From: Thermohalobaculum sp963822985
GTDB taxonomy: Bacteria; Pseudomonadota; Alphaproteobacteria; Rhodobacterales; Rhodobacteraceae
DNA length: 64,000 bases
NCBI GenBank assembly: GCA_963822985.1
Contig: CAWGJU010000014.1
Location: 280,696 to 344,695 of the forward strand
Direction: 5' to 3'
Below the pieces are notes generated by a model. It was not told the origin of the DNA. It was given only the letters and a program-made list of their open reading frames with translations, and did no database searches. Shown here in pieces: positions 45,455 through 54,669 of the stretch (the first letter of the stretch is position 1; each line of letters starts with the position of its first letter). The translations under genes and the position numbers were made by a program.

Positions 45455-46407
45455 CGATGCTCGTCATTGCGCTCCAGATCGGACTGCCGGTGCTGCTGCT
45501 CGCCTGGCTGGCGGCACATCCGGCCTCCGGCATAGCGGCATACGTGGTGCATGGCGCCGCCACCGCCTCGGTCCTTCTTGCGCTCGGCCTTGTTGCGATC
45601 TGGGTGATGCCGCCGTGGTGGGTACCCTATCTCTACGGCGTGGTCTTCGCCGCGATCGTCGCGTGGCAGGCGGCGACCGGGCGGATCGGTCCCGGGCTTT
45701 GGTCTATGGATCGGTCCGCCACCTTCGGCTTGATCCTGCTCGCCGCCGTCGGCGTCTACGGGGCGCATCTCAGCGCGCAGGCGTTGGCCGGGCGCCGACT
45801 GCCGGACGTGGAGACGGTGAACGTCGCCCCTCCCTTCGGCGTCGGCACCTATCTGGTCGCGCACGGGGGATCGACCGAGACCGTCAACGCGCACCTGCAA
45901 ACGCTCGACCGCTCCGTCGAGCGGTTCCGTCCCTGGCGGGGGCAGAGCCTGGCGCTCGACATCATCCGCATCACGCCGTCGGGGCTCCGCGCCGAGGGTT
46001 GGCGCCCGAGGGACCCCGCCCGCTACGCGACCTTCGGCATGCCGCTCCTGGCGCCATGCGCGGGCACGGTCGCGGTCGCGGTGGACGGCCTCCCTGACAT
46101 GTCGGTGCCGGAGATGGACCGCGAGCATATGCCGGGCAACTTCGTCGTCATCGACTGCGGCGGCTTCGCCGTCGCGCTCGCGCACATGCGGCAAGGCAGC
46201 GTCGTTGTCGAGGAGGGAGACCGGGTGCGGGTCGGCGACCCGATCGGCGAGATGGGCAACTCCGGCAACAGCTCCGAGCCGCACCTGCACATCCACGCGC
46301 AGCGCGGAATTCCCGAAGGCGCGCCGTTCGGCGGCGAGCCGCTGGGCCTGACCATCGACGGCCGTTTCCTCGTCCGCAACCATCGGCTGACGGCAGGCGC
46401 GCGATGA
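45451..46407 (+). CDS. Membrane-anchored M23 family metallopeptidase
   Basis: 318 residues. The first 105 residues hold four membrane helices. The rest is an M23 (LytM-type) domain: likely zinc ligands are His148 (TVNAHLQ), Asp170 (SLALDII) and the HxH of PHLHIH at 277-282; between them lie GMPLLAPCAGTV and GDRVRVGDPIGEMGNSGNSS. M23 enzymes cleave peptidoglycan cross-bridges. ATG 45451 overlaps the stop of the DUF6544 gene. A degenerate copy of the 3' part lies near 57.1-57.4 kb. Confidence 0.88.
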   Translation: MTMLVIALQIGLPVLLLAWLAAHPASGIAAYVVHGAATASVLLALGLVAIWVMPPWWVPYLYGVVFAAIVAWQAATGRIGPGLWSMDRSATFGLILLAAVGVYGAHLSAQALAGRRLPDVETVNVAPPFGVGTYLVAHGGSTETVNAHLQTLDRSVERFRPWRGQSLALDIIRITPSGLRAEGWRPRDPARYATFGMPLLAPCAGTVAVAVDGLPDMSVPEMDREHMPGNFVVIDCGGFAVALAHMRQGSVVVEEGDRVRVGDPIGEMGNSGNSSEPHLHIHAQRGIPEGAPFGGEPLGLTIDGRFLVRNHRLTAGAR

Positions 46408-46569
46408 GGGCAGCGAGCCGAGGACGTATCACCGTTGTCGCGGCAAGCGCCTTGTTCGGTGCCGGATACACGAGCGACGTCTACTCGGCCGGCCTGGCGG
46501 CCGGCCCGACGCCGCGTCGAGCAGCACAGCCGGCTTGCGCAGACATCGGTTCCTGTTCACCGTACCATT
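46408..46569. other. Short region between the M23 and Shedu genes
   Basis: An ATG at 46404 overlaps the M23 stop and starts a 66-codon frame (MRAASRGRITVVAASALFGA), possibly the remains of a third operon gene. It resembles nothing known and runs antisense into the end of the Shedu gene. Confidence 0.3.
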
Positions 46570-47756
46570 CTACTGGACTGAGGGCTGCCCGCCGTCTTGC
46601 GTGATGAACCGCGCCCGCTCGAGCAACTCGTCGAAGGTCACGATGTCGATTGACCGGGTCTCTCGGCGGAACAACTCGAAGGTGTCTCGCAGCACCTGCG
46701 CATTGCGTGATCGCCAACCGCTTCGAACTCCGCACGCGAGCCGATAACGAGGATTGTCTTCGCGTTGCGCGTGCGCGCCTCAAGCCGGCGACTGCCGTCG
46801 CGAGTGAAGTTCTCGCCGCTAGTCGCGAAGGCCAGCCACTCCGCCTTCTGCTCGAGGATCTGCGACACCGCGCCGGTGAACTCAGCGCTGAACGCCCGTG
46901 TGCCCGCGCGACTGCCCCCGCCGCCCTGCCTCGCCCGGAAGATTGGCGTGTCAGGTCGCTTGATCTCCACGAGCACGGTGTAGTCCGTGAAACTCATCAG
47001 AAAATCGACGACCGGCTTGTCGCGATTGTCGGTGCCGCCGCCGGAGACCGTCATCTCCCGATCGAAGGTTCGCATGACGCGGTAATCGAGCCCGTAGCCG
47101 AAGATCCATGGCTCGCGCTCGAAGAAGTCCTGCCATTCCCGCTCGGACCAGTCCCTGTTCCCAATTCGCCTTTCGAACGCCTCCAGCGCCTGTCGCCGCC
47201 CGAGCAGGATGTTGACCTCCTCGGTCGAGAGCGATCCCTGCAGTGCCTTCAAGAGCGCCTTGCGGTCATCGGTGCTCATCGCCCGCATGCGCTCCAGGAT
47301 CCCGCGGTCGGCGGCATCAATGATGGCCTTGTGCCCAGTCCCGGTTGAAATGTCCTCGATGTCCAAGCGGTCTTCGTCTGACAGATCGATGAACGCTATC
47401 CGGTCGAGAAAAGTCAGCAGACGCCGGAACTCGTCGCTTCGAAAGGTGAAGCTGTTTTCATCGTAGCCCTGATACCATTCTCCCTTGCGGGACCGAAAGC
47501 TCTGGAGGGTGAGGCGGCGGACAGCTTTCTCGTCTTGCGTGACCACGGCTGTAAACTGTGTTTTGCGCTTCTCACCCGACAGACGGAGGCATAGAGCGCC
47601 CTCCACCTCGCCGACATGGAGGACGTCGGAGCCTTCCATGACCATGCGGACGTTGCGCAACCGTTCCGTGGTATGGGCGCCGTAGGTGAAGATCTTCGAA
47701 ATGTAGGTCTTGGCCGCCTGGCGCAGGCGGAAAAACTTGTAATCATCGTCGCTCAT
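46570..47756 (-). CDS. sduA: Shedu-type anti-phage nuclease (SduA, DUF4263), frameshift near the end
   Basis: Shedu proteins are single-gene phage-defence nucleases. ATG 47756 (MSDDDYKFFRLRQAAKTYIS) was chosen; an upstream ATG at 47831 is less likely. The C-terminal DUF4263 domain is clear: WSEREWQDFFEREPWIFGYG, then Asp251 in PVVDFLMSFTDY and Glu264-x-Lys266 in VLVEIKRPDTPIF, a PD-(D/E)xK core. A one-base change near 46706 shifts the frame; the corrected end reads QVLRDTFELFRRETRSIDIV to TAG at 46570. As written the last 40 residues are replaced by unrelated sequence. About 395 residues. No partner gene is present, as usual for Shedu. Confidence 0.87.
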
Positions 47757-48248
47757 GGCGGGATCGTGCGGAGTGTTGCGCCCGCTGACAAGGGATTGCC
47801 TCGGCTGAGGGCCTGCGGAGGACGCTTTCATTGCGCGGCAGCAGCTTCGTCCGTGCTATATCATCTTGGCCGAGCTACGCGCGAACGAAATGCCCGGATC
47901 TGGCCGAGGCCGAGCAGGCATACTTCGCCAACCGCAACAGCCTCGACCGCGCCGCCTGACCGTTGAACAAATCACCCTCCGGTAAACCCGGGGCGCTTCA
48001 GTCGAGCGCTACCCACATTCCGACGCGATCAACATTTTATGGCTGGCCGATGGCGACCACGATATCGCCCGGCTCGAGCGGCTCTTCTTTCCAGAGGCGT
48101 CCGGCATGTGGTTCTCGATCGATCGCGGGGAGGTTCAAGGCTCGTTCCGTCTGCCTTTCCTGCGATTTGCCGAGCATCAAGGTGCCACGGGGACAATGCC
48201 GAAGATCCGCAGTGCTGCGCATCGCAGAGCAACGCGGCTCAGCCCTCC
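47757..48248. other. Upstream region of Shedu and formate dehydrogenase operons
   Basis: No complete gene. From about 47982 to TGA 48250-48252 the plus strand has a coherent 85-codon frame (RYPHSDAINILWLADGDHDI, ARLERLFFPEASGMWFSIDR) whose stop overlaps the next ATG. It lacks a clear start codon and may be the 3' end of a truncated gene coupled to the formate dehydrogenase operon. Confidence 0.4.
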
Positions 48249-48572
48249 ATGACTCTCGTCCTCGCGCCCTCCGGTCAGAGTTCCGGCTTGCCGATTGGAA
48301 CCAACGGCGGGCTGCGGACTTTTCTGGAGCGCAACGCAGGAGGGCATTTGCGGTACGTCTCGGGCATCGTCACCGTCATCCAGGAAGGGCGGTTCCGAGT
48401 GGCCACGGATGATGGTCGATCCGTTCTGTTCACGCTCGCACATGGCTCTCCGATCGAGCCGCAGGACCTTCAGCGGTTCCTCGCCCACGGTCGCGTGCGC
48501 GTTTCTTGCTCGGCGGCTTCTGGGCGGAACGTGCTGGTCGCGCATGGGGTGTGCGTGGAGGGCGAGAGATGA
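48249..48572 (+). CDS. Small conserved protein upstream of formate dehydrogenase
   Basis: 107 residues: MTLVLAPSGQSSGLPIGTNG, then GHLRYVSGIVTVIQEGRFRV. Beta-rich, no Cys cluster, no signal or membrane segment; possibly a small OB-like barrel. Its ATG overlaps the stop of an upstream frame, and its own stop overlaps the start of the formate dehydrogenase alpha gene (ATGA at 48569). The tight coupling suggests an accessory role for that enzyme, but I do not recognise the family. Confidence 0.65.
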   Translation: MTLVLAPSGQSSGLPIGTNGGLRTFLERNAGGHLRYVSGIVTVIQEGRFRVATDDGRSVLFTLAHGSPIEPQDLQRFLAHGRVRVSCSAASGRNVLVAHGVCVEGER

Positions 48573-51500
48573 GCCGCAGGTCCGCCCCCGGCCGGCCCAG
48601 CCGAAGAGTTCGCCATTTCCTCCGCAACTGGTCGCTGCCGCGGCAAGCGCTGGGCGCGAACCACCACTCCGAGGCCGCGCGCAGCGAGATGTCCGAAGGG
48701 CTGCGGCCCCGTCTCGAGCAGGCCGACGCTGTCGGCGTCAGCGTCTGCCCCTATTGCGCCGTCGGCTGCTCGACGCTGATGTATGCGAAAGACGGCCGGC
48801 TGATCCATGTCGAAGGCAATCCGGAAAGCCCCGTGAACCAGGGCACCCTCTGCCCCAAGGGCGCGACGCTCTTCAGCCTGCACGCCAATCAGACGCGCCT
48901 GACCAAGGTCAAGTACCGCGCCCCCTATTCGACGGAGTGGGAGGAACGGCCGCTCGACTGGGCCATGGAGCGGATCGCGCAGCTTGCCAAGCGGACCCGC
49001 GACGAGACCTTCGTCGAGGCGCTGCCGGACGGCACCAGGGTGAACCATACGCTCGGGATCGCCTCGCTAGGGGGCGCAACGCTCGACAACGAGGAGAACT
49101 ACCTCATCAAGAAGGTGTTCGGCGGTGGGCTCGGCATGGTCTTCATCGAGAACCAGGCGCGCGTCTGCCACTCGAACTCCGTCCCGGGGCTCGGCGCCTC
49201 GTTCGGGCGGGGCGCGGCGACCATGGCGCAGTGGGACCTGGCCAATTCGGACTGCGTGCTCATCATGGGCTCGAACATGGCCGAGGCGCATCCGATCGCC
49301 TTCCGCTTCGTCATGCAGGCCAAGGAGCGGGGCGCCAAGGTCATCCATGTCGACCCGCGCTTTACCCGCACCTCGGCGCTGGCCGACATTCACGCGAGCA
49401 TCCGAACGGGCACCGACATCGCCTTCCTCGGCGGCGTGATCCGGCATCTCCTGGAGAACGACCTCTGGTGGCGCGACTGGGCGATCCCCTACACGAACCT
49501 GGCCACGATCATCGAGGGCGGCTTCCAGAGCCCGTCCGAGCGCGAGGACGGCCGGTTCTCGGGTTGGAACGAGGCGAAGAACGCCTACGACTACGACAGC
49601 TGGCAGTACGAGGGCATGGTCGTCCCCTCGGCGCTCTCCGAGCACTACCTCAACACTGCCGAGTTGTTCTCCGAAATGGCGACCCGGCTGGAGAAGCATC
49701 CGCCGCCGCGCGACCCCAGCCTCCAGCATCCGATGTGCGTCTACCAGATCCTGCGCCGGCATTACGCCCCCTACACGCCCGAGATGGTCGAGGAGGTCAC
49801 CGGCTGCCCCAGGGACGTCTTCCTGCAGATCGCGGACACGCTCGCCGCCGCGTCGGGGCCCGAGAAGACCGGGGCCATCTGCTACGCCGTCGGCTGGAAC
49901 CACCACACCGTGGGTGTTCAGATGATCCGCACCGCGGGGCTCGTGCAGCTGCTGCTCGGGAACGTCGGGCGGCCGGGCGGGGGCATCATCGCGCTGCGCG
50001 GCCACTGCTCGATCCAGGGCTCGACCGACATCCCGACGCTCTACAACATGCTGCCGAGCTACCTGCCTCAGCCGAACGCATTCAAGCCCGAGGCGGCGAG
50101 CTATGAAAAATTCCTCGACAACGAGACTATTCCGACCGGCTGGTGGCACAATTTCCCGAAATACATGACCAGCCTGCTGCGCGCCTGGTACGGCGACGCC
50201 GTCGGCCCGCAGAACGAGTGGGGCTTTCACTGGCTGCCCAAGATCGTCGGCGACCACAGCCAGCTGGCGCTGACGCTCGCGATGAACGACGGCATCATCA
50301 AGGGACTGTTCCTGATGGGCCAGAACGTCGTAATGGGCGGATCGAACAGCCAGATGATCCAGCGTGGGCTCGCCAAGCTCGACTGGCTGGTCGTGCGCGA
50401 CACCGACATGGTCGAGGCGGCGAACTTCTGGGAGAAGGGTCACCCCGTCCGCAACGGCGAGGTCCGTCCGGAGGAGATCGGCACCGAAATCTTCCTCATG
50501 CCCGCCGAGCTTGCCGGCGAGAAGGCCGGCACCTTCACCAACACGCATCGCCTGGTGCAGTGGCACGACAAGTTGGTCGACGGCCCCGGCGACAGCCGCT
50601 CGGAGCTGTGGTTCATGTACCAGCTCGGCAGCCGGCTGAAGGAGCTCTACGCTGAAAGCGGGCGCGGGCGCGACCACCCGATTCGGCACCTGACGCTGGG
50701 CTATCCGGTGGTGAACGCGCGCGGCGACATCGACGCCGAGGCCGTGCTGAAGGAGATCAGCGGCTACACTTGGCCGAGCTGCGAGCAGGTCAAGAACTTC
50801 CAGGACCTCAAGGACGACGGGTCGACCGCCTGCGGCTCGTGGCTCTATTCCGGCGCCTTCCCGGGCTTCAACAAGACCCGCGAGCGCAAGCCCGACGGGC
50901 CGGAGGGGCCGGGCAGCCATCTCGGCTGGGCCTTCGCCTGGCCCGACAACCGGCGCAACATCTACAACCGCGCCTCGGCCGACCCCGAGGGCCGCCCATG
51001 GTCCGAAAGGAAGCGCCTCGTCTGGTGGGACGAGCCCAAGGGCGAGTGGCAGGGCACCGACGCCATCGACTTCGAGCCGAAGAAGCGTCCGGACTATCGC
51101 CCCGATTGGGAGAAGGGGGCGCCCGGCATGGCGGCGATCCGCGGCGACGAGCCCTTCATCATGATGCCGGACGGGCGGGGCGCGATCTACTCGCCCTCGG
51201 GCCTCAAGGACGGCCCGTTGCCCGCGCATTACGAGCCGGTCGAGAGCCCCGGGCGCAACCCGCTGCACCACCCGCAGCGCCAGAGCCCGGTCGCCAAGAT
51301 GTTCGCCCGCGACGACAACCCGCTGCACGAGCCGGGCGACCCGCGCTTTCCGCACGTGCTGACGACCTATCGCCTGACCGAGCACCATTGCGGCGGCACG
51401 CCGACGCGCGGCGTGCCGCACACGGCCGAGCTCCAGCCGGAGGGCTTCGCCGAGCTGCCGCCGGAGCTGGCCGCCGAGCTCGGGGTGGCCACGCTCGACT

Positions 51501-51757
51501 GGATCGTCATCTCGACGGCCCGGGGCGAGATCGAGACCCGCGCGATGGTCACCGAGCGTCTGCGCCCGCTGCGGTTTGACGGCGGCCAAGTCTACCAGGT
51601 CGGCATGCCCTGGCATTTCGGCTGGGAGGGCGAGGCGACCGGCGACATCGCAAACGTGCTGACCGCAGCGGTCGGCGACCCGAACACGTCGATGCACGAG
51701 AACAAGTCGCTGACCTGCGCCGTGCGTGCAGGCCGCCTGAACCGCCGCATGGTCTGA
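48569..51757 (+). CDS. Formate dehydrogenase major subunit (molybdo-bis-MGD), Cys type
   Basis: Oxidises formate to CO2 and passes two electrons to the iron-sulfur subunit. 1062 residues, starting at ATG 48569. One 4Fe-4S site is formed by Cys60, Cys63, Cys67 and Cys95 (SVCPYCAVGCSTLM, TLCPKG). The active-site ligand is Cys200-His201 (NQARVCHSNSV), so cysteine replaces the selenocysteine of FdnG/FdoG. Molybdopterin-binding blocks such as SNMAEAHPIAFRFVMQ and GRPGGGIIALRGHCSIQGST follow. The N-terminus has paired Arg (PSRRVRHFLRN) but no hydrophobic segment, so no working Tat signal is seen. Operon with iron-sulfur and NrfD subunits. Confidence 0.95.
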   Translation: MSRRSAPGRPSRRVRHFLRNWSLPRQALGANHHSEAARSEMSEGLRPRLEQADAVGVSVCPYCAVGCSTLMYAKDGRLIHVEGNPESPVNQGTLCPKGATLFSLHANQTRLTKVKYRAPYSTEWEERPLDWAMERIAQLAKRTRDETFVEALPDGTRVNHTLGIASLGGATLDNEENYLIKKVFGGGLGMVFIENQARVCHSNSVPGLGASFGRGAATMAQWDLANSDCVLIMGSNMAEAHPIAFRFVMQAKERGAKVIHVDPRFTRTSALADIHASIRTGTDIAFLGGVIRHLLENDLWWRDWAIPYTNLATIIEGGFQSPSEREDGRFSGWNEAKNAYDYDSWQYEGMVVPSALSEHYLNTAELFSEMATRLEKHPPPRDPSLQHPMCVYQILRRHYAPYTPEMVEEVTGCPRDVFLQIADTLAAASGPEKTGAICYAVGWNHHTVGVQMIRTAGLVQLLLGNVGRPGGGIIALRGHCSIQGSTDIPTLYNMLPSYLPQPNAFKPEAASYEKFLDNETIPTGWWHNFPKYMTSLLRAWYGDAVGPQNEWGFHWLPKIVGDHSQLALTLAMNDGIIKGLFLMGQNVVMGGSNSQMIQRGLAKLDWLVVRDTDMVEAANFWEKGHPVRNGEVRPEEIGTEIFLMPAELAGEKAGTFTNTHRLVQWHDKLVDGPGDSRSELWFMYQLGSRLKELYAESGRGRDHPIRHLTLGYPVVNARGDIDAEAVLKEISGYTWPSCEQVKNFQDLKDDGSTACGSWLYSGAFPGFNKTRERKPDGPEGPGSHLGWAFAWPDNRRNIYNRASADPEGRPWSERKRLVWWDEPKGEWQGTDAIDFEPKKRPDYRPDWEKGAPGMAAIRGDEPFIMMPDGRGAIYSPSGLKDGPLPAHYEPVESPGRNPLHHPQRQSPVAKMFARDDNPLHEPGDPRFPHVLTTYRLTEHHCGGTPTRGVPHTAELQPEGFAELPPELAAELGVATLDWIVISTARGEIETRAMVTERLRPLRFDGGQVYQVGMPWHFGWEGEATGDIANVLTAAVGDPNTSMHENKSLTCAVRAGRLNRRMV

Positions 51758-51771
51758 GGGATGGCTGCTGA

Positions 51772-52620
51772 ATGAGCTTCGACCTGCCGCACGAGGCCGA
51801 GCGCACGGCCGGGACCCGGATCGAGCCCGGTCGCGATTACGGTTTTTTCACCGACACGTCCGTCTGCATCGGCTGCAAGGCCTGCGAGGTCGCCTGCAAG
51901 GAGTGGAACCAGCTGCCAGCCGAGGAGGACGGCCTGTCGGGCATGAGCTACGACAACACGCGCGATCTCTCGGCCACCACTTGGCGGCACGTCGCCTTCG
52001 TCGAGCAGATGGGTCGCGGCACCGACGGCGAACTACCCGAGTTCCAGAGCCGCTGGCTGATGTCGAGCGACGTCTGCAAGCATTGCGACCCGGCGCCCTG
52101 CCTCGAGGCCTGTCCCACGGGCGCGATCTTCCGCACCGAGTTCGGCACCGTCGTCGTGCAGCAGGACATCTGCAATGGCTGCGGCTATTGCCTGCCAGCC
52201 TGCCCTTTCGGGGTCGTCGACCTCGACGAAATCGACGGCAAGGCGCACAAATGCACCATGTGCTACGACCGGTTGAAGGGCGGTCTCGAGCCCGCCTGCT
52301 CAAAGGTCTGCCCAACGGACTCGATCCAGTTCGGCCCGCTCGACGAGCTGATCCCGCGCGCCGAGGCGCGCGTCGAGAGCCTGCGCGCGCGCGGCGTCGA
52401 GGGCGCCTACCTCTACGGCGCGCCCGGCCATCCGGGGGCGACCGGCGGTATCGAGAAGCTGAACGCCTTTTTCCTGCTGCTCGACCGGCCCGAGGTCTAC
52501 AACTTCCCCGCGGCGCCGAGGCGGCCCGCCGAGCGGATCGGGCCGGCGCTGGGCACCGGTCTCGCCACCTTCGCCGGCCTCGCCGCCGCCGCCGCGATCC
52601 TGCTCGGGAGCCGCCGATGA
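51772..52620 (+). CDS. Formate dehydrogenase iron-sulfur (beta) subunit
   Basis: 282 residues, starting at ATG 51772, 14 bases after the alpha gene. Four 4Fe-4S clusters are implied: CIGCKACEVACKEWN (Cys32, 35, 38, 42), CKHCDPAPCLEACPTG, CNGCGYCLPACPFG and CTMCYDRLKGGLEPACSKVC. The last 25 residues form a single membrane helix (LGTGLATFAGLAAAAAILLG), which would anchor it. It carries electrons from the molybdenum subunit to the membrane subunit. Intact. Confidence 0.94.
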   Translation: MSFDLPHEAERTAGTRIEPGRDYGFFTDTSVCIGCKACEVACKEWNQLPAEEDGLSGMSYDNTRDLSATTWRHVAFVEQMGRGTDGELPEFQSRWLMSSDVCKHCDPAPCLEACPTGAIFRTEFGTVVVQQDICNGCGYCLPACPFGVVDLDEIDGKAHKCTMCYDRLKGGLEPACSKVCPTDSIQFGPLDELIPRAEARVESLRARGVEGAYLYGAPGHPGATGGIEKLNAFFLLLDRPEVYNFPAAPRRPAERIGPALGTGLATFAGLAAAAAILLGSRR

Positions 52621-53606
52621 CCCGGCCCGAACTGCCCCGCGCATGGCGCGGCGAGAGCTATTACCGCCAGCCGCCGCTCAAGAACCCGCAATGGGACTGG
52701 AAGGTCAGCGGCTATATCGAGCTCGCCGGCACTTCCGGCGCGGCGCAGGCACTGGCCTGGATCGGCGGCTTGCTGGATCCGGAGGGGTTTCGGGCGGCGA
52801 AGCGAAACGCGCGCATGATGGCTCTCGCCGGCACCGCGGCCGGCGCGGCGCTGCTGATCGCCGATCTCAAGACGCCGCGCCGCTTCTATAACATGCTGCG
52901 CATCCTGCGCCCGACCTCGCCGATGTCGTTCGGCAGCTACATCCTCGGCACGTTCGGGCTGACGAGTGCCGCGTCGGCGCTGGGCGAGCTGCCGGCGGCG
53001 CGACGCCGCCCCGCGCTGCGCGCCATCGCCGAGACGGCGCAGGCGGGCGCTGCGCTGAGCGGGGCGGGCGCCGCGACCTACACGGCAGCCCTGATGTCTG
53101 CGACCTCGAACCCGCACTGGGCCGCCGCGCCGCGCTGGCTCGGCGCGCAGTTTGCCACTTCGGCCATCGCTTCAGGTGCCGCGTCGCTGGCGCTGGCCGA
53201 GCGGGCCGGCGGCCGGCGGCGCACGGCGCAACGGCTGGAGGACCTGGCGGCGCTGGCGAGCACGCTGCATCTGGGCGCGAGCTGGATGGCCGAGCGTCGG
53301 CGCCGCGACGTCGGCGTCGAGCGGCCGTCGTCCGGCGGACCGGCCCTTGAATCAGCCACGGCGGACAAGGTCATCGCCGGCGCCGCCCCGCTCGCCCTCT
53401 ATGCCTTGAACCGGGCAAGCGGCGGGCGCGCAGGCCCCGCGGCCGTCCTCGGTTCGCTCGCGGTGCTGGCAGGCGGCTGGCTGATGCGCGATGGCATCCT
53501 TAACGCTGGCAAGCGGGCCGCCCAAAGCCCCGAGGCGGCCTTCCGGCTCGCTCAGCCGCGGCTTGCCGGCACCGAGCGGCGGCGCCGCCTGCGCGGCCCA
53601 GCATGA
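52617..53606 (+). CDS. NrfD-like membrane subunit of formate dehydrogenase
   Basis: 329 residues; ATG 52617 overlaps the beta stop (ATGA). Several hydrophobic helices. The NrfD/PsrC signature LIADLKTPRRFYNMLRILRP followed by TSPMSFGSYILGTFGLTSA is clear. NrfD subunits have no heme and pass electrons to quinone. This replaces the cytochrome b gamma subunit of FdnI-type enzymes. Intact. Confidence 0.88.
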   Translation: MTRPELPRAWRGESYYRQPPLKNPQWDWKVSGYIELAGTSGAAQALAWIGGLLDPEGFRAAKRNARMMALAGTAAGAALLIADLKTPRRFYNMLRILRPTSPMSFGSYILGTFGLTSAASALGELPAARRRPALRAIAETAQAGAALSGAGAATYTAALMSATSNPHWAAAPRWLGAQFATSAIASGAASLALAERAGGRRRTAQRLEDLAALASTLHLGASWMAERRRRDVGVERPSSGGPALESATADKVIAGAAPLALYALNRASGGRAGPAAVLGSLAVLAGGWLMRDGILNAGKRAAQSPEAAFRLAQPRLAGTERRRRLRGPA

Positions 53607-53917
53607 TGGACGCCGAGATGCGAGAGCACGCGGACGAGGCGGTCGCCCGGCTCGGTCACGTCCTCGATCGCGGCGCTGACGTTCGGCACCCGGAGATCCA
53701 GGCCGCCGTCAACGCCGTCGTCGCCTTCCGCAACCGCGCCGTGGCGAAGCACCGCGAGGGCGCCGTCTCGGAGGGTTGCCTCGACCGCGCGAACGCGCTC
53801 GTCAGCCTTGCCTACGGCGCGGAATTCCCGCTGAGCGGGCTGCACCGCAAGCGCTTCGACCAGACTCGCGCGGGAATTAAGGAGCTGCTGGAGACGGCTG
53901 GAATCAGAACCCGATGA
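53603..53917 (+). CDS. Small helical protein at the end of the formate dehydrogenase operon
   Basis: 104 residues; ATG 53603 overlaps the NrfD stop. MMDAEMREHADEAVARLGHV, then NAVVAFRNRAVAKHREGAVS and LSGLHRKRFDQTRAGIKELL. Mostly helical, no Cys, no membrane segment, no domain recognised. The overlap suggests it belongs to the operon. Confidence 0.65.
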   Translation: MMDAEMREHADEAVARLGHVLDRGADVRHPEIQAAVNAVVAFRNRAVAKHREGAVSEGCLDRANALVSLAYGAEFPLSGLHRKRFDQTRAGIKELLETAGIRTR

Positions 53918-53949
53918 GAGCTGATGCTGACGCTGCTAAAGGCGATCGG

Positions 53950-54479
53950 CTCTCGCCAGGTTGCGCCTGCTCGGCGCGATCCTCCGCGAATTCGTCCCGC
54001 CCACCCCTTACGAGGCGGTGCGCGAGGCCAACGGGCGGCTCATCGCCATCGAGGGCTGGTTTCACCAGGGCCATCTCTTCGGAGACCCCGATCTGCCGAT
54101 GGACGAGGATGTCCGGCCGCGCTTCCTCTCCGGGCGCAATGCGACGGCGGCCGAGTATCTGCGCGTGCTGGCCGATCGCGAGGCCATGCGAGCCGCCTAT
54201 ACCGAAGCGCTGCGCGGCGTCGCCGCCGTGCTGACGCCGGTGACGATGACGCCCGCCCCGCCGGTCGCCGAGATTGACCAAGCGGTCTCGCCCGGCCATT
54301 TCACGCGCGGCTTCAACTTTCTCGGCATGTGCGCGCTGGCGCTGCCGATCGCGCTCTCAACCGAGGGCCTGCCGATCGGACTGCAGGTCGCCGCCCGCGG
54401 AGGAGACGAGGCCGTCGCGCTCAGGGTCGGCGCAGCCCTCGAATTGGCCCTGCCACGGCTCGCCCGGCCCGGGCTCTGA
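53950..54479 (+). pseudogene. Amidase signature protein, 3' fragment
   Basis: The C-terminal third of an amidase-signature enzyme: IAIEGWFHQGHLFGDPDLPM, YTEALRGVAAVLTPVTMTPA and FNFLGMCALALPIALSTEGL with PIGLQVAARGGDEAVALRVG, ending at TGA 54477-54479. The catalytic Lys-Ser-Ser region is absent and the 5' boundary lies near 53950. Dead remnant. Confidence 0.85.
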
Positions 54480-54669
54480 GGTGCCCCACCATCAGGCGTT
54501 GAAGTCGGAACCGCTCGTCACCGCATGGGATCCCGCAACGCCGGTCGCGTACGGCAGGTGCAGACGGATAGCGGGCGTCCATACCTGACCCGACGGACGC
54601 GAAAGAAGCGCCAGTTGCAGACACTCGTGCTGGCAATCATGCTCCTGGGCGAAGTGGTGGTCCCCAGGC

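Noticed and set aside
44589..46407. M23 protein judged catalytically dead
   Set aside because: At first the first His/Asp ligand pair seemed absent; closer reading finds His148 and Asp170 in the family pattern, so activity is plausible.
49067..51697. 876-codon open frame antisense to the formate dehydrogenase gene
   Set aside because: High-GC artefact. The opposite strand encodes a complete, conserved molybdoenzyme; the antisense product has no domain and biased composition.
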